Shown here one piece after another: positions 42,304-54,394 of a stretch of DNA of 64,000 nt. Location of the stretch: contig JASANH010000735.1 of the NCBI GenBank assembly GCA_030248295.1, forward strand, positions 434,001 to 498,000, given 5' to 3'. The notes under the pieces were generated by a model that made no database searches, was not told the origin of the DNA, and was given only the letters and a program-made list of their open reading frames with translations. The position numbers and the translations under genes are program-made. The stretch's first letter is position 1. Each line of letters begins with the position of its first letter. The DNA comes from Mesodorylaimus sp. YZB2_4 (lineage: Eukaryota > Nematoda > Enoplea > Dorylaimida > Dorylaimidae).

Positions 42304-43524
42304 TTATTGGCACATCTTACTGTCAGTTGATCGGTGTCCTGATTCCAGCGAATAAAGATCGTTTCACAGGCATCGGACATTGCAAGATTTGAATTTCCCG
42401 CTTCAAGCCGCTTATGACAGATTTACATAAATAACTCCATTACAGCCTGTGCTCAAGTTGGCTGTATTGTCAGAAATTTTCTGTTGACAGTTTTCTTGAT
42501 TTATGGCAATTGGCTTTATTTGTCAAAAATGGCCTGAAGTTGTCGCTATTCTGTAAAAAAGCTGTCAAGAGAGGGACGCGCTCAAGCTTCGAAGTGAGGA
42601 GCTTTTCATATAAAACTGTCATAAGCGGCTTGCAGCGGGAAATTTAAATTTTGCTGCGGGAGATCTGTGAGCTGGTGTAGTTCTTATTTGTCGATACGAT
42701 TGATTCTTCCTTGTATCCGAGATCAACCTTGCCACATTATTGCACAGGTGTGTAAAATATGGTTTCAGATTGGGTTTTATCACCAGCTTTTTGAACATAA
42801 TCTTCATACTCGACTATGTCCGCGTGTGACACACTGATTCAGTGTAACCACTGCCTGGTGGGATGTGTTTCAGCCCCAGGTGTAACTTTAGTCGCAAGAC
42901 TTGCCTTGGTCCAGTAGAAAGATTTTGTCGCACCGACTTTGGTCGGTCGCATTCTATCCTATGCCTGCCAGGCGTGGTTGCTAAGCGGAATAAGCAAGCT
43001 CAGCAAGCTCAGCAAGAGTACTAGTGCACTGGCGATCAAGTTGCAGAGCAGTGCAGATGTATACTGACTGCACCATTTGCAAACTAAACATGCTGAAGAT
43101 CTGAACTGAAGTGCACCAACTTGACTGGCAGTGCAGTGCTGACTAGTTGGCCTGTCAGTGTTGCTAGCCTAGAACCACGTGTGCAAGGCACGTAATCTGG
43201 CCCAGTTATGCTTTGGCGAGCACCCTCGTGCATTATCATCCCATCGACCAGCACATTGTTTACATTTATGCTCATCCAAAACAGCTCGATGTTTGCGCTA
43301 GTGGTTCTCCTGATGAATTTACGTTCCAAAAACGCACTCATCATTGACGAATGATTTTAAAGCGGGTCAGATGGTCGATTTGCTTGGCAGTTGTTATCGT
43401 CACGAGTTGAGCAAGCCGCGAACTTCCAATGCGCAGACGACTCAGCAAAAGGCCACGCACCTAACCGAGTGGCAACAGGCGAGGAGTGCAGCAGGTGCCA
43501 GTCGGCTCGTCATCCGGTGCTAGG
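42304..43524. other. Intergenic region with a family-2 MITE
   Basis: Contains the family-2 element at 42382-42654, a solitary family-1 end (GTGTGTAAAATATGGTTTCAG near 42748) and a dispersed repeat at about 42.85 kb. A minus-strand open frame at 43084-43344 looks mildly protein-like (FLERKFIRRTTSANIELFW), but I could not find a convincing donor for it. Confidence 0.45.
42382..42654. mobile_element. MITE-like element, family 2
   Basis: About 270 bp bounded by long inverted repeats: GATTTGAATTTCCCGCTTCA then AGCCGCTTATGACAG at the left, and CTGTCATAAGCGGCTTGCAG then CGGGAAATTTAAAT at the right (about 35 bp, few mismatches). No coding frame. A second full copy is at 56231-56446. Confidence 0.75.
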
Positions 43525-46075
43525 ATGAAGGCTATTCTCATACTAGCTGCCACTTTTTCGGTCGTTTGGGGAGGCAGTCTGCCGCAACCTTTCACCGAAC
43601 ACTGCATCGTGGGCGAGAAAAACTTGTATCCACCACCGGAAAACACAAGTGTGCCTTTGTTCACTGTCGATTTGGACAAAGATCCAGTGGAAAGATGGAC
43701 GGAGATAGCCAGGACGTACAGTTCACAGATCAGTGATTTGGTTCAAGTAAGGAAACAATCAGATTCAGGGTCAGGTGTCGTCATTTACTCTGGTCTGACT
43801 CGATCACCCTGAACCCCGCTCTGACTGACTGGCTTCCGCTGGGGCATCGCATAGGGCCCATGCGAGAATGCTAGTTTGCGTCAAAAAGAAGGACAGGTCT
43901 CATCAATTTTTGGGTCAATCTCGTCGTTTGCCATCCCCAGACTCTCACATTCCATACCTGGTCCACTTGTCGCAAAGGGAATTTGAAATAGTGACATGGA
44001 TGTACCACCTCGAAGTAAAGTATAGCAGGCATGGGGAGGACCCGCGAGATGGTCGGGGCTGTGGTAGCAGGTTCGACATGCATGACAGTCAAGCCCGGCA
44101 GCGGGCAGTGGTTTGGGCACTAATAGTTGCTTTCTGGGCGAGCCAACCAAGCCGCCTGGGTGGTGTAGTGGTGGAAGGCGTGTGTCACAGCTTGCTTGGC
44201 GGAGCTGGACACCAGTCGACCCTGAGTTCGACTCTGGCCGTCTGAGAACTTGGTCGAGTCCTGCGCCTCGCACGCCTGGCGGTGGGTGCCTCACCCTTCA
44301 ATCCTCCAGGAGAGGCCTTGTGGGGCGGGAGGCTCTCTAATCTAGGTCCCCTCACGGAGCGCAGTCTACGCTATGTGGGTATGGTTACCGCACAGGGTAG
44401 CCGGCGACATGGCGGGGTAGCGACTAACACGCACCCTTGCCCGGCACGCATCCCGGATTGACCCTAGTCGATGGCAAGCCCGCGGCCAAAAATCGACCCT
44501 CCCCTGCCCCAGACGCAAGCTGACCCGCTCTCTTTTGCTTACTTGCCATCAGATAAATGGGTGGACTGATTCTATCATCTGATCCTGGCGACAGATGTGC
44601 TTTTCAGGGCGCCAAAGACTTCATCGCAGCATTTTTGGGCGGGAAGATAGTGGACTCTTTGGTCAAGGAGCTGGGCAATTTGGACGACAAACTACCCCAA
44701 CCCTACGCCGATGAACTGCGTGGCATATCGAACGTGACTGGGGTGCCCCTGGGAGAAATAGTGCTCTACAACATCTTCTACGAAGTCTTCACTGTGTGCA
44801 CATCGATCGTGGCCGAAGACGAGCAAGGCAAATTATATCACGCCCGCAACCTGGACTTTGGTCTCTTCTTGGGCTGGAATGAGAAAACGCACGATTGGGC
44901 CATCACCGAACGACTCAGAAAGACCATCGTCAATGTGGAATGGAAAAAGGGCGGGAAAACAGTTTTCAAATCAGTCAATTTCGCTGGTTTTGTGGGTGTG
45001 TACAACGGGGTACGACCACAAAGATTCACGGTCACGGCTAACGAACGGTTCGACCTGAAGGACGGGGGATACATCGGCATACTCAAGTGGCTGATGGGCG
45101 ATCGATCGGCTTCTTGGATGACCTTGCTGGTCAGAGAAGTCATGGAGAATGCCGACAGCTATGACGCCGCTGTCAGCCAGCTGTCCAACACACGCCTCAT
45201 GGCGCCCGTTTACTACATCGTGGGTGGCAACTCCTCGGGTAAGGACACCTGTACCAGCACACAACCGCACGAAACCTGCACCTGAAACTACATTTTACGC
45301 ACAGCACAAGCGAAAGAATATTGCTCTTCCAAATCAGAACCGAAAGCGCTACATTCTTGCGCTGTGTAAAATATGGTTTCAGATCGAGGTTATCTTCAGA
45401 ACTTATTTCAGGTAAATGCACCACCATTGTCCGCTCCCAAAACCCACGTCTGAAACCATCTTTTACAAACAACACAAGCGAAAGAATATTGCACTTCCAA
45501 ATCAGAACCGAAAGCGCTACATTCTTGCGCCGTGTAAAATATGGTTTGAGATCGAGGTTACCTTGAGAACTTATTTCAGGTAAATGAACCATCATTGCCC
45601 GCTCCCAAAACCCGCGTCTGAAACCATATTTTACACACAACACGAGCGAAAGAATATTGCAGCTCCAAATCAGAACCGAAAGTACTACATTCTTGCACTG
45701 CGTAAAATATGGTTTCAGATCAAGGTTATCTTGAGACGATTGATTTCAGGTCAAGGTTCCATCATTGTCCGCTCCCGAGCCGAGACCCTGGACGTGGTCA
45801 CATTGAACACATCCGATCCGAATGGCTGGTACGTCCTGGAGACCAATTACGATCCCAAATCCAAACCATTGTTCATCGACGATCGTCGCACTCCGGGCAA
45901 CGAATGCATGCAAAGACTGGGCAGGAAGAATGTGGGATTCGCAGGCATATTCAACGTGCTCTCATCGACGACCAACCTGAACAAGCTGACCGCCTACACG
46001 ACCCTGATGCAAGTCGATGCGGGTACCTTGGAAACGTACATTCAAAAATGCGAGGACCCATGCTGGGCGTTCTGA
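43525..46075 (+). CDS. ASAH1: Acid ceramidase
   Basis: Lysosomal N-terminal-nucleophile hydrolase that splits ceramide into sphingosine and fatty acid. Exons 43525-43746, 44608-45238 and 45750-46075 give 392 aa, about the human length. It has a signal peptide (MKAILILAATFSVVWGG), the conserved prodomain/alpha-subunit region, and the catalytic Cys in FTVCTSIVAED (about residue 138), where the precursor normally self-cleaves. HARNLDFGLFLGW carries the active-site Arg and Asp. Also seen: VNFAGFVGVYNGVRP, APVYYIVGGN, LETNYDP, DDRRTPGN and the terminal CEDPC. The first intron contains a SINE (about 44.15-44.30 kb). The second contains three tandem MITE-plus-exon-start units. An AATAAA lies at about 46141. 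N-acylethanolamine amidase is the alternative in this family; the match to ceramidase is closer. Confidence 0.92.
44150..44300 (+). repeat. tRNA-like SINE in ceramidase intron 1
   Basis: The A-box-like GGTGGTGTAGTGGTGG and B-box-like GAGTTCGACTCTGGCC are about 55 nt apart. The downstream sequence is non-coding. It lies wholly in the 861-nt first intron. Confidence 0.45.
45239..45749 (+). repeat. Tandem units (MITE plus exon-start copy) in ceramidase intron 2
   Basis: Three family-1 elements (45282-45382, 45450-45550, 45618-45718) alternate with copies of the sequence at the real exon 3 start. TTATTTCAG then GTAAATG(C/A)ACCA and CATTG(T/C)CCGCTCCC occurs at about 45408 and 45576; the true exon 3 at 45750 reads TTTCAG/GTCAAGGTTCCATC then ATTGTCCGCTCCC. 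The unit is about 168 bp and the copies are highly similar, so the amplification is fairly recent and leaves decoy acceptors in the intron. Confidence 0.75.
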
Positions 46076-46176
46076 CCCTAGTCACGTGACCTCCTTAGTT
46101 TCCCCTGCATTATCTAAATTTGGATGACTCATAAGTACACAATAAAAATTATGCAAATAATCTTTGCAAATCAGCA

Positions 46177-48019
46177 TCAACTCTCGATATGTTCATCAGG
46201 AGCAGCAGCAGAATACAGTCCCAACTCATCACACAATTGCCTGACAGCTATCAAAAACTCAACAGTTCCCTTGCCATATTTAGCCGAAATTGGAAACAAG
46301 GGCAAATCGCATCGATTTTTCAATTTATCGAATCGTTTTAAATTAACTGGCAAATCCATCTTGTTCGCGACCACCATCGAGGGCCTCTTTGACAAGCCCG
46401 CTTGATGCTTTTCCAGCTCAGCATTCAACGAGTGAATTTGTTCCCACGGTTCATCGCTCAACGACAAATCGATGACGTAGGCCAAACAAGCGCATCGTTC
46501 AATATGGCGAAGAAAATCGTTCGATTCGTAGGCGCCAGGCACGAGACCAGGAATATCAGCCACTAAAAAAGGAAGATTTAGGGCCTTTTGCATTTAGGCA
46601 AATCTGAAACCATATTTTACGCACCCAATGCAGGCTTGCAACTTCGATTGCTGCTTCACCTGGGCGGTTTCCCCTCTCCAGATAGATGCCACATTATTGC
46701 ACGGGTGCGTAAAGTATGGTTTCAGATTAGGTTTACTCACCGGCTATTTGAATATAGTCTTCATACTCGACGATGCCCACGTGTGGTTGCATTGTGGTGA
46801 AAGGATACGAGGCGACTTTCGGTCTTGCGCGCGAGATTGCTCGAAGAAAAGTCGACTTGCCAGCATTGGGAAATCCAACCTGAAAAAACCTACTCCTATG
46901 CTAATATGCATGTAAGAGGAAGAACACGAATTCTTACCAGACCAACTTGAGCCATGGTCCTTAACTCGACCGAATAGAATAAATTCTCGCCTGAGGCACC
47001 TTCTTCGGCGAATGCGGGCGCGCGATATTCATTGGACAAGTAGAATCTGTTTCCATGACCCCCGGCGCCACCTCTGGCCGCCACGAACATGGCACCTTCC
47101 TTGTCCAATTCACTCACAATTTCGGCCGTTTCCATGCGCCGAAAAATTGTACCGACTGGCACCTAAAAAAGAAGGCCTCGTTGCTAATGGACAAGAAGCT
47201 TACTCGATTCACCCACTTTGACTTCCAGTGGCTTCGCATTGGCGCCGTAGCAGTTCCTCGGCCTGCCATCAGTGCCGTCGGGTGCTTCGATCGTTTCGGG
47301 AAGATGATTCAATGCTCGAACGCTGCGATCGGCTGCAGAAAAATCAGAATTAGCTTCTTATCATCATACCTAAACTCTCATGGCACTCGAGGGGGAAGGG
47401 ACACACAGAAATGACTTGTCGAACACTCGCCCATGACTACGCACCCGGTGTGAGAGGCAGACGCCTCGTGTCATGTCATACTTTATGCCTAGCCAAGCGC
47501 CATACAGCGCACTCGAGGGTTAATGAACACACAGACCAATAATCACTTTTTACCCCGGCGGGAGTCGAACCCTTCCCTGTAAGCGTGAGAGGCAGACCGC
47601 TAGGCCACAACCCGGGCCACGAGACGGTCCGGGTGGGTTAAACGTCTGGGTGACAGTAAGTGATCCCACACAGTCGCCAGGATCAACAGGGTGCACACCC
47701 CTACAGTAGTGTCTAGCATGCTGGCCACACCTCTGTGCCACTCGGAATGGACTGGTACAGTAAAGTCAGTCAGTCAGTCAGTCAAAGTAGGTCTCCCCTT
47801 ACCCACGAAGATAACATGGCCTCCATTTCCTCCCTCGCCACCATCGGGGCCGTTCCAGGGCTTGCACCAGACGGCTGAAAATGACAAGGCGCCATTGCCT
47901 CCTTTGCCGCCGATCACATTCACATTGCAATGATCCACGAAACAGCGATCCTGAAATGAGGGTCCAAATGATGAATACACCAACAGCGACGCCACTGGCC
48001 GGCAATGCGATGGGTGCAT
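46177..48019 (-). CDS. MTG2: Mitochondrial ribosome-assembly GTPase MTG2 (GTPBP5, Obg family)
   Basis: Obg-family GTPase needed for mitochondrial large-subunit assembly. Exons (minus): about 48019-47803, 47332-47217, 47162-46938, 46879-46741, 46562-46177, about 360 aa. The Obg fold is clear: [57 protein letters not shown]. The G domain has G1 [10 protein letters not shown]3 DIPG, G4 NKMD and G5 ISAK. Just after G3, the usual Gly-Leu-Gly segment before FLRHIERC is missing: the sequence goes GAYESN directly to DFLRH. The N-terminus is uncertain; the ATG at 48019 gives a short basic/Ser leader that could target mitochondria, but an upstream exon is possible. Intron 4 is largely filled by a family-1 MITE. 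The gene is convergent with acid ceramidase, about 100 bp apart. Confidence 0.88.
46604..46725. mobile_element. MITE-like element, family 1, filling MTG2 intron 4
   Basis: 122 bp bounded by CTGAAACCATATTTTACGCA and inverted TGCGTAAAGTATGGTTTCAG. Outside the element only about 15 nt remain to the donor (GTGAGTAAACCTAAT) and about 40 nt to the acceptor, so most of this 178-nt intron is the element. Confidence 0.75.
47460..47620 (-). repeat. tRNA-derived SINE copy in MTG2 intron 1
   Basis: Read on the minus strand: GGCCTAGCGGTCTGCC then GGTTCGACTCCCGCCGGGG, and after about 90 nt the tail GCATAAAGTATGACATGACA. This is the cleanest head-to-tail copy of the family in the window, about 160 bp. Confidence 0.65.
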
Positions 48020-51000
48020 ACTTGGTGCACAGTGTTCTAGTGTGTAGCCTGGCGGGCCTGGGAGAGAGTGTGGCTGAGCGAAGTTGGCGGGACAAAAACT
48101 CCAACTAAAGCAATGCAAGCCTTGCGACTATGGGCCATTTCACAGGCACACACTGATATCAGTGCGGGAGTGGAAGCTGTTCCGAGTAGCCAGGATGATG
48201 AGTGCTAGAGTGTGGTCCCTGACCGTATATGGAACACTGGTTCTGGGCTCCTCATTTTGGATTGCGAACGCTAAGGATCGGCTTCGAGAAAAGCTTGCGA
48301 ATAAAAATGGTGATTGTGGAGTCGCTGAGGAGAAGCTTGGTTTGTAAGGAAGCCAGCATCGACCGACCCGTGTGTGAGGTCACCAAACCGACTCGACCCG
48401 AACCGATCCAGAACCGACCCGATCCACCCGACCCAACGTTGTATTGCGCCCACTCATTTGTTTTCTGGCATGATGCATTGTTTCTTCAATCGATAACAGA
48501 CACCAGCAGTCAGGAAGAAGGGGCTGACGGATTTCGGACAAAAACGGAGAGGGGGAGGAGGAGGAGAACTTTAAGACTAAGTTAACGTGCTCGTCCCTTG
48601 CCTCATGCTGTCTGAGGCGACAGCGTAGAATTTCACAAATTTTTACTGTCAAACAGCACCTGCAATATCCCGTTTTGCTTCTAGACTTGACTTCTTAGAG
48701 TGGAAGGTGGCCGCCATGAGGACAGCTTTTAAATGTTTTCGGGCTGGGCCCCCCACCTACACCAATTTCCTTTGATTTTGCCAGTTGCCAGCCAGCAGTC
48801 ATAATGACGGGTGCGGCAGTGTGTGAGGCGATCAACTCACATGGCAGGCTCCCTCTGACGGCCTCACTTGGAGCTGCTCCGCTGGAGCATCGCCGCCGAG
48901 GGCATTCTGCGCCAGAATCGGCGTTTCCGTATGATAGAGGCAAGAACGGAGGGCCCCGACCGGCAATTAGGACCAGTTTTCTCAATCGAGGGCACCACTT
49001 CCATCTCCAATTGAATTCCTGGTGAATCGCCCACAGCCAGCTCTCTGAGAACGGGTTTCCTAAACTGACGTCTTCAGCCAGAATAGAACTGAGGCGTTTC
49101 AGTCAGGGTTGCCCCCAATCAGCCTCTCACAAACCAAATGAGCCCCCGCGCTCCTATGTGGACAGAAGGTGGATGGGGTCGAAACTTGCAAAAAAAACGT
49201 CGATGTCATGCGTGCGCGTGCGTGTCCAGTGGGTTGAAGCGTCGATCCTGGCCCTGCAGGAGGACATGACTGGAAGCCAGAGAAAAAATTTTGGCGGGAA
49301 TTCAAAATTCCGATCCGGCCGACCCACAGCTTCGGTCGGTTTCCCCAAACCGATCCGGCCCGGATCGGCGGGTCGGTTCGGCCCGGTCGGTGGGTCGGTC
49401 GATGCTGGTAAGGAAGATAGAGCTGGGTTCAGAATGCGATTGCCCAGTTTACCTACACTGGCCAGTCCTGCATGGGCACCCAAACCCGTACCCATACCCG
49501 TAAGGGGGTACGGGTATTCGTTCTTTTTTAATTTTTTTTAAATTCATATTTATGACAGCGCTGTAAATTTAAATCTTATGCATTTTGTGACTGTTTTCAG
49601 CGAAGCAGTTCTGATGTCTGCTATTTTGAGGCTAGTTGTGACTACTGTTGATACCATATCCAGATCTATATCTAACCGATATCCATATCATTTGACATAT
49701 GGATATGGAAATCATATCCAAATCTACTATCTCCTGTGGGAATGAACACGCGGCACATGAAGGGCGTGTTTACATATTATATCTTTTCACAACCAAGATA
49801 TCGATCAAAATATACGGATATGTTAGCGTTTTTGAGATTTGAAAATTGTTGTGCACTGCAAGACGCCATCCGCGGAGGACGGCAAGACAAGCGGTGGGTG
49901 TCACCCGACACGACTGGCTGACTGACTTCTTGCTTATCTGTCCAAGCTCCTATCAAAGCAGCGACAAGAAAAATTTCAAAAAACAGATAAAATGATGCTA
50001 TAAAAGCTGGATTTAAGTGAAAATTTATCTGGGATATAAAACTGCAGTAAAGAGCATCTTCAGCTAGAAAACTGTGAAACAAGGCAGAAGAAAAGATGAA
50101 CGAGTATTTCTAAGCTTCTAAGAGGGGGCGAAGGGAAAAAAGCTCTGTACTTGCACATAATAGATATGCACCAGTGCAGCAACCTTGACCCCTTGCAGGA
50201 TCCAAGTCACTTTCACTCTCAGGTCAGCGGCTCCTTAGATCAGGACAGCAGTGTCGGTTTGATGTAGGATAGCACTTTCTTGTGTGGCCTGCGACTCACC
50301 ATCAGACACGTCTCATCGAATTGTGAAACTGGCTCCTGCACACAAACTTGCTTGTTTTATGTGCAGTAGTTGTTGTTGGCCTCCTCCAGACAAGCTACAC
50401 TGGCGCTCAAATGAAAAGCACGCTTGGTGGCAGAGTCACGAATCGAGGTTCAGGGGGGCACCTGCTCATTCCAGGTAGACTCATTCCTCATTCCTTATCA
50501 AGTTAAACTTGGTTACTTTCTCCAAAATGAATGCAGTTTCACTCAGAGTTTTATCCTGTCAGGTTTTTGTTAGCTTCTTCTTTTCCTTCTTCTTCTTAGT
50601 TCTTGCTTCACTGCAATCCCGAGCAGCCAGGCTTTAAGCTTCAGGCTTTTAAGTTTAAATTGAGACGCCTATTTCCGAAGGAACAAGAAAATCAATGTAG
50701 ACACTCAAAAAAGACATTATGCAGGCTTTTGGCGCTAAAGAATTTGGCCCAGATTACTGCTTTAAGAAAGTCCTTTATCTTGCGATAGAGTATAAACTTT
50801 TGCATGAAAATTGATCAAGTTTCGTTGAAAACTCTGGTTTTCTGTAATTATTTTCATGAATTGATTACTTTTCTGTTTTTATACTTCATTCGAACATTTA
50901 TCGAAAAAGCGGGTACGGGTATGGGTAAGGTACGCCGGGTACGGGTACAGAGGTCGTCCAGCGGGTCATACCCGCACAGGACTCTGACCCTGGCCCTGGT

Positions 51001-51928
51001 CACAAGTTTGACTGGATAAGGATGAGTGAGGCGAGGCTGGTCAGCACACGATACAATGAGAAGTGAAGGTGCCATGCAACTGGCTATATGACCCTACATT
51101 GAAGAAGGTATGGGCAGCGGGTGGTCTCAAACACACTCCAGGCGGGCCCCCTCGGCGTAGGAGCCAGACACATCAACCCGACGGGTCTCTGCCTCGCCTG
51201 GACAGTGTCTCGGGCGACCAACGAAGGCGAGCCAATACGCTGCTCCGTGTGTAAGGCGGGCAGTCAAGGCAGCCTTACCCACAGGCCATGCAAGCGCACA
51301 CAGCGTATCAGCTGGCTTGTTGCGGCAAAAACCCTCGGGTTGATGATGAGAGGGTACTTGAGACCATCCTCTCCCCACGGTATCTTCTTCAATGTTGGCC
51401 TATCGAGCTCACTACACTGGTGACAGTAAACGAGACCTGCTGTGCTGGTGGACTGCGGTCGAGACCACAATCGGTTGGGTCCAGGGCCACCCTGGCTCCC
51501 TATTACCCACCCATCCACACTAGCTCTTACCGAATCACCAACCGCCCTGGCCTTCCTCGGCAGCAACGGCATGATGCGCCTTCTCTCGTTGGCGGGATTC
51601 TTACTGGCAACCGTGCTGCAGCATCGCCAAGCACTGACCAACAGCAGGCCACCACGAAATAGTCTGACTTTCATCGTCCACTGCCCTGAAATGACCCACT
51701 TACTCCTGAAAACCGAAACCACCCAGGAAAGTACTTCCGATGGAACAGACATTCAGACAAGCAACCACCAGCACGTCTGATTGATTGTTAGAACAAGGCA
51801 GTGAAATCACAATAATCGAGACCAGACACGACCCCGAGCTCGATTGCCATTCATTCAATGCTCAGCACGATTAACAAAGTAACAACTATAAAAATCATCA
51901 CAGCCTAGACCTATGGCGGGCCAGCACC
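48020..51928. other. Intergenic region, repeats and low-complexity sequence
   Basis: No supported gene. 48.05-48.13 kb is a dispersed repeat. 48.36-48.44 and 49.31-49.40 kb are CGACCC/GGTCGG-rich. 49.48-49.51 and 50.91-50.98 kb carry GGTACGGGT-type repeats. 49.66-49.72 kb has ATATCCATAT/ATATGGATAT hairpins. 51.1-51.4 kb is the CCCGTCGGGTTGATG repeat, reversed. The open frames here are chance or repeat-derived. Confidence 0.45.
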
Positions 51929-54110
51929 CTACTCTCGAGTGATCCCATTCCAACCAACATCGCTCCCTTGCAAGTTCTGGAATTTGATCAGGATCCTGAA
52001 AATTCAAACTGTAAGGAATTGGAAAGTGAGCGGGGGCGGGAACGGGGATGAGAAAAAAGTTTCTGAGTGTCAAAGTCCGCCCATCTGTTAATTTTTTGGC
52101 ATGTTTTTAGGACCTGCATGCAATTCACCCGTGCTTCTATTGCGGATTATCAGAGACAAGAACACTCTCAGTGGGAAACCTGGCCAACCTATCGGCTAAG
52201 TGTGGGGAATGTTTTAAGGGCGAATCCCCAAAACACATTTTCCAGGGACGGGGATTGGGCCCCAGTCAAACACGTGCAAACAGTGGCGCTGCAAGTCGTA
52301 GGAGCATAAACCCCATTATTTTCCAGACCGAAAACATCGGACCTTCTCCCGACTCGATGAGAAGGCACCAAGCTAACGTAAGAGACCCGAGGTTATACCC
52401 CCTGCCTGCATGAAATGACCGCGCAGTTTCACTGTTGAGTTGCGGGCCGGCGGGAGACGTGAGAGACCAAAGTCTCAGGGACAAGAAACTCCAATTGAAG
52501 GAAGGTCCCGACTATACCTGCTGCTGAAACATCAACCAGGGGGGTGACGTTTCCCAGCTATCGATCTCCCAACCGCCAGAAATGCTGGTTACGGGGGCGA
52601 AACCCAAAGCCAGTACGACCCGGACGGACTTTCCTAAAAGCTGCTGCCGACGGCTGGCCATGACTGGTCCAGGTTCTTTGAAAGGCCGGCCGCAACCCCC
52701 GCCTTCCCTGACTCACGATCAGTGAGTCAGTGAGTCACCACCGTTCGGGTAGTTAATTACAGCAGGAACGAAGGTCAGGCCTGCCTTGGTGATTTGAAGG
52801 ACCAAACCCACCTCGAAAACCTAGGGTCGGCCTGTCATAACTCATCAGGAGGGTCAAGGGCACTTGGATGATCCTACAGTTCGCAGTTCTACTGCTGACC
52901 CTACATCTCTGAGGCCACGACCAGCTGCCAAGCCCTATACATAGCCCGCCAGCCCCAACGCACCTCTCCTTCTTGATATGCAGCTCCTTGGAGACATGGT
53001 CGCACAAGGTTGCCGAAAACTTTTTGTTCGATTCCGGGTTGATGATAGCGATCGAGGATAGTGTGATGAAGGCGGTTGGTTCTTCCGAGCACCCGTAGTA
53101 CATATCTTGGGCACTTTTACCAATGCACATGATTCGCTGAAATAAGTACATATGCGAAGGAGGGCTCCCATCTGGGGCCTGCAGTGCCCTCACTGCACCG
53201 ACTTCGTCATATGCGGGACAAGCTGGCCAGGAAGATACCGCCCATGGTCTCAAAAACACTCCAAGCATGCCTAGTCCTGCCCAAAAACATCAACTCGACG
53301 GGTTTCTGCCTGGCCTGGAGATGCCAAATGTGACAGAGTGATGATTAGGCACTGGCCCAAAACCTGTTTTTGCTCGTGTTTCATGTACTGTATATATGAC
53401 TAATGGGCAGAGTTGGTGGTGATCTCGGGAACAATACACCTGCTTAACCTTATGCTTATCGCGCTAGGATTGCAGTAAGTTCCAACCCGAAGATACTATT
53501 CCAACAAGGATACAGCAACCGAATCCACTCTCCCCCCACACACACCAGTACACATGACAGGGGTGTCTACACTAGCGCCCTACCCACCAAGTCTTATTCT
53601 AGGCACGCTTTGGCAAGTCCACCCTAAGAGAAACTTAGGGACAACACATTTAGACCCAGGAAGGAGTCGAACCCTCGCCTCGCCTTTTGTTCGTGAACAC
53701 CACAAGCACAAGCTGTCGGGATCCTACAACAGGTGGTACCCCACCAGGTACGGGCATTCAGTCTCCGAGAATTTCATGCTTGGCTCGATGAAAGCTTTCG
53801 GCAGAAACCCGTTGAGTTGATATTTCACCTAAAACTATAAGATTGCCAGGAACGTTTTAAGACCCTGCTATCTTTCCAAATGTGCAGCATGCCCCAACAT
53901 CCTGCACATCAGAGCATTCTTGCCTTCGCCTACAAACATAACTTGCAACAAGCCCATCTGTGCCCACAATCAAGCCCCCCCCCCCCCCCCCAATCGCACA
54001 CTGCTTACATCTTCGGGCTTATTGGTCACTGCCGCCAGAAGCTTGGTCGTCCGGGGAAGGAAGCCAGCGGGAAGCTTGGCGACATTGGTCCAAATGAAGA
54101 AGATGGGCAT
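51929..54110 (-). CDS. MIF-family protein, copy A
   Basis: Macrophage migration inhibitory factor/tautomerase family, small trimeric proteins. Exons (minus): 54110-54009, 53136-52964, 51995-51929, 113 aa, with the same phases (0, 2) as the two neighbours. Starts MPIFFIWTNV, so Pro follows the initiator Met as the tautomerase base. The Lys of NKPED matches Lys32 and the SSIAII segment covers Ile64. It ends SDVGWNG, the hallmark C-terminus. Differences: CSEEPTAF lacks the usual GG, and ILIKFQN lacks the Tyr of VYINY. No CxxC motif. The gene sits tail-first after copies B and C and is the most diverged. Confidence 0.85.
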
Positions 54111-54394
54111 CACGGAATGGATCGATCCTGAAACAAATACCACCTCAATCCCCACCCAAACAGGCAATCTCCAAAATAGCATTTCGATATCACGTCAATC
54201 CAACACCGTCCCACAAAATACCCCAAATGACATTTTATTCTTCCAATTATTCAAATCCAATAAATTCTATGCTCCTACCAAATATTCCAATGTAAGTGCA
54301 CGGCCAATAAACTGAAAGAAACTTGAGAAAATGATCAAAGAAACCATGTTTGCCCAATCTACTACGTGAAACACTATCACCCACTCGATCCTGT

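Noticed and set aside
43084-43344. Protein-like minus-strand frame beginning with two Met
   Set aside because: Could be a first exon of the gene at 40.5-42.3 kb, but no good donor in phase was seen, so not annotated.
47764-47784. CAGT tandem repeat as a regulatory element
   Set aside because: Short simple repeat in MTG2 intron 1; ordinary microsatellite.
53972-53991. Poly-C and poly-G runs (also near 14078, 21446, 25665, 63457) as functional G-quadruplexes
   Set aside because: Plain homopolymers prone to assembly length error, with no supporting context.
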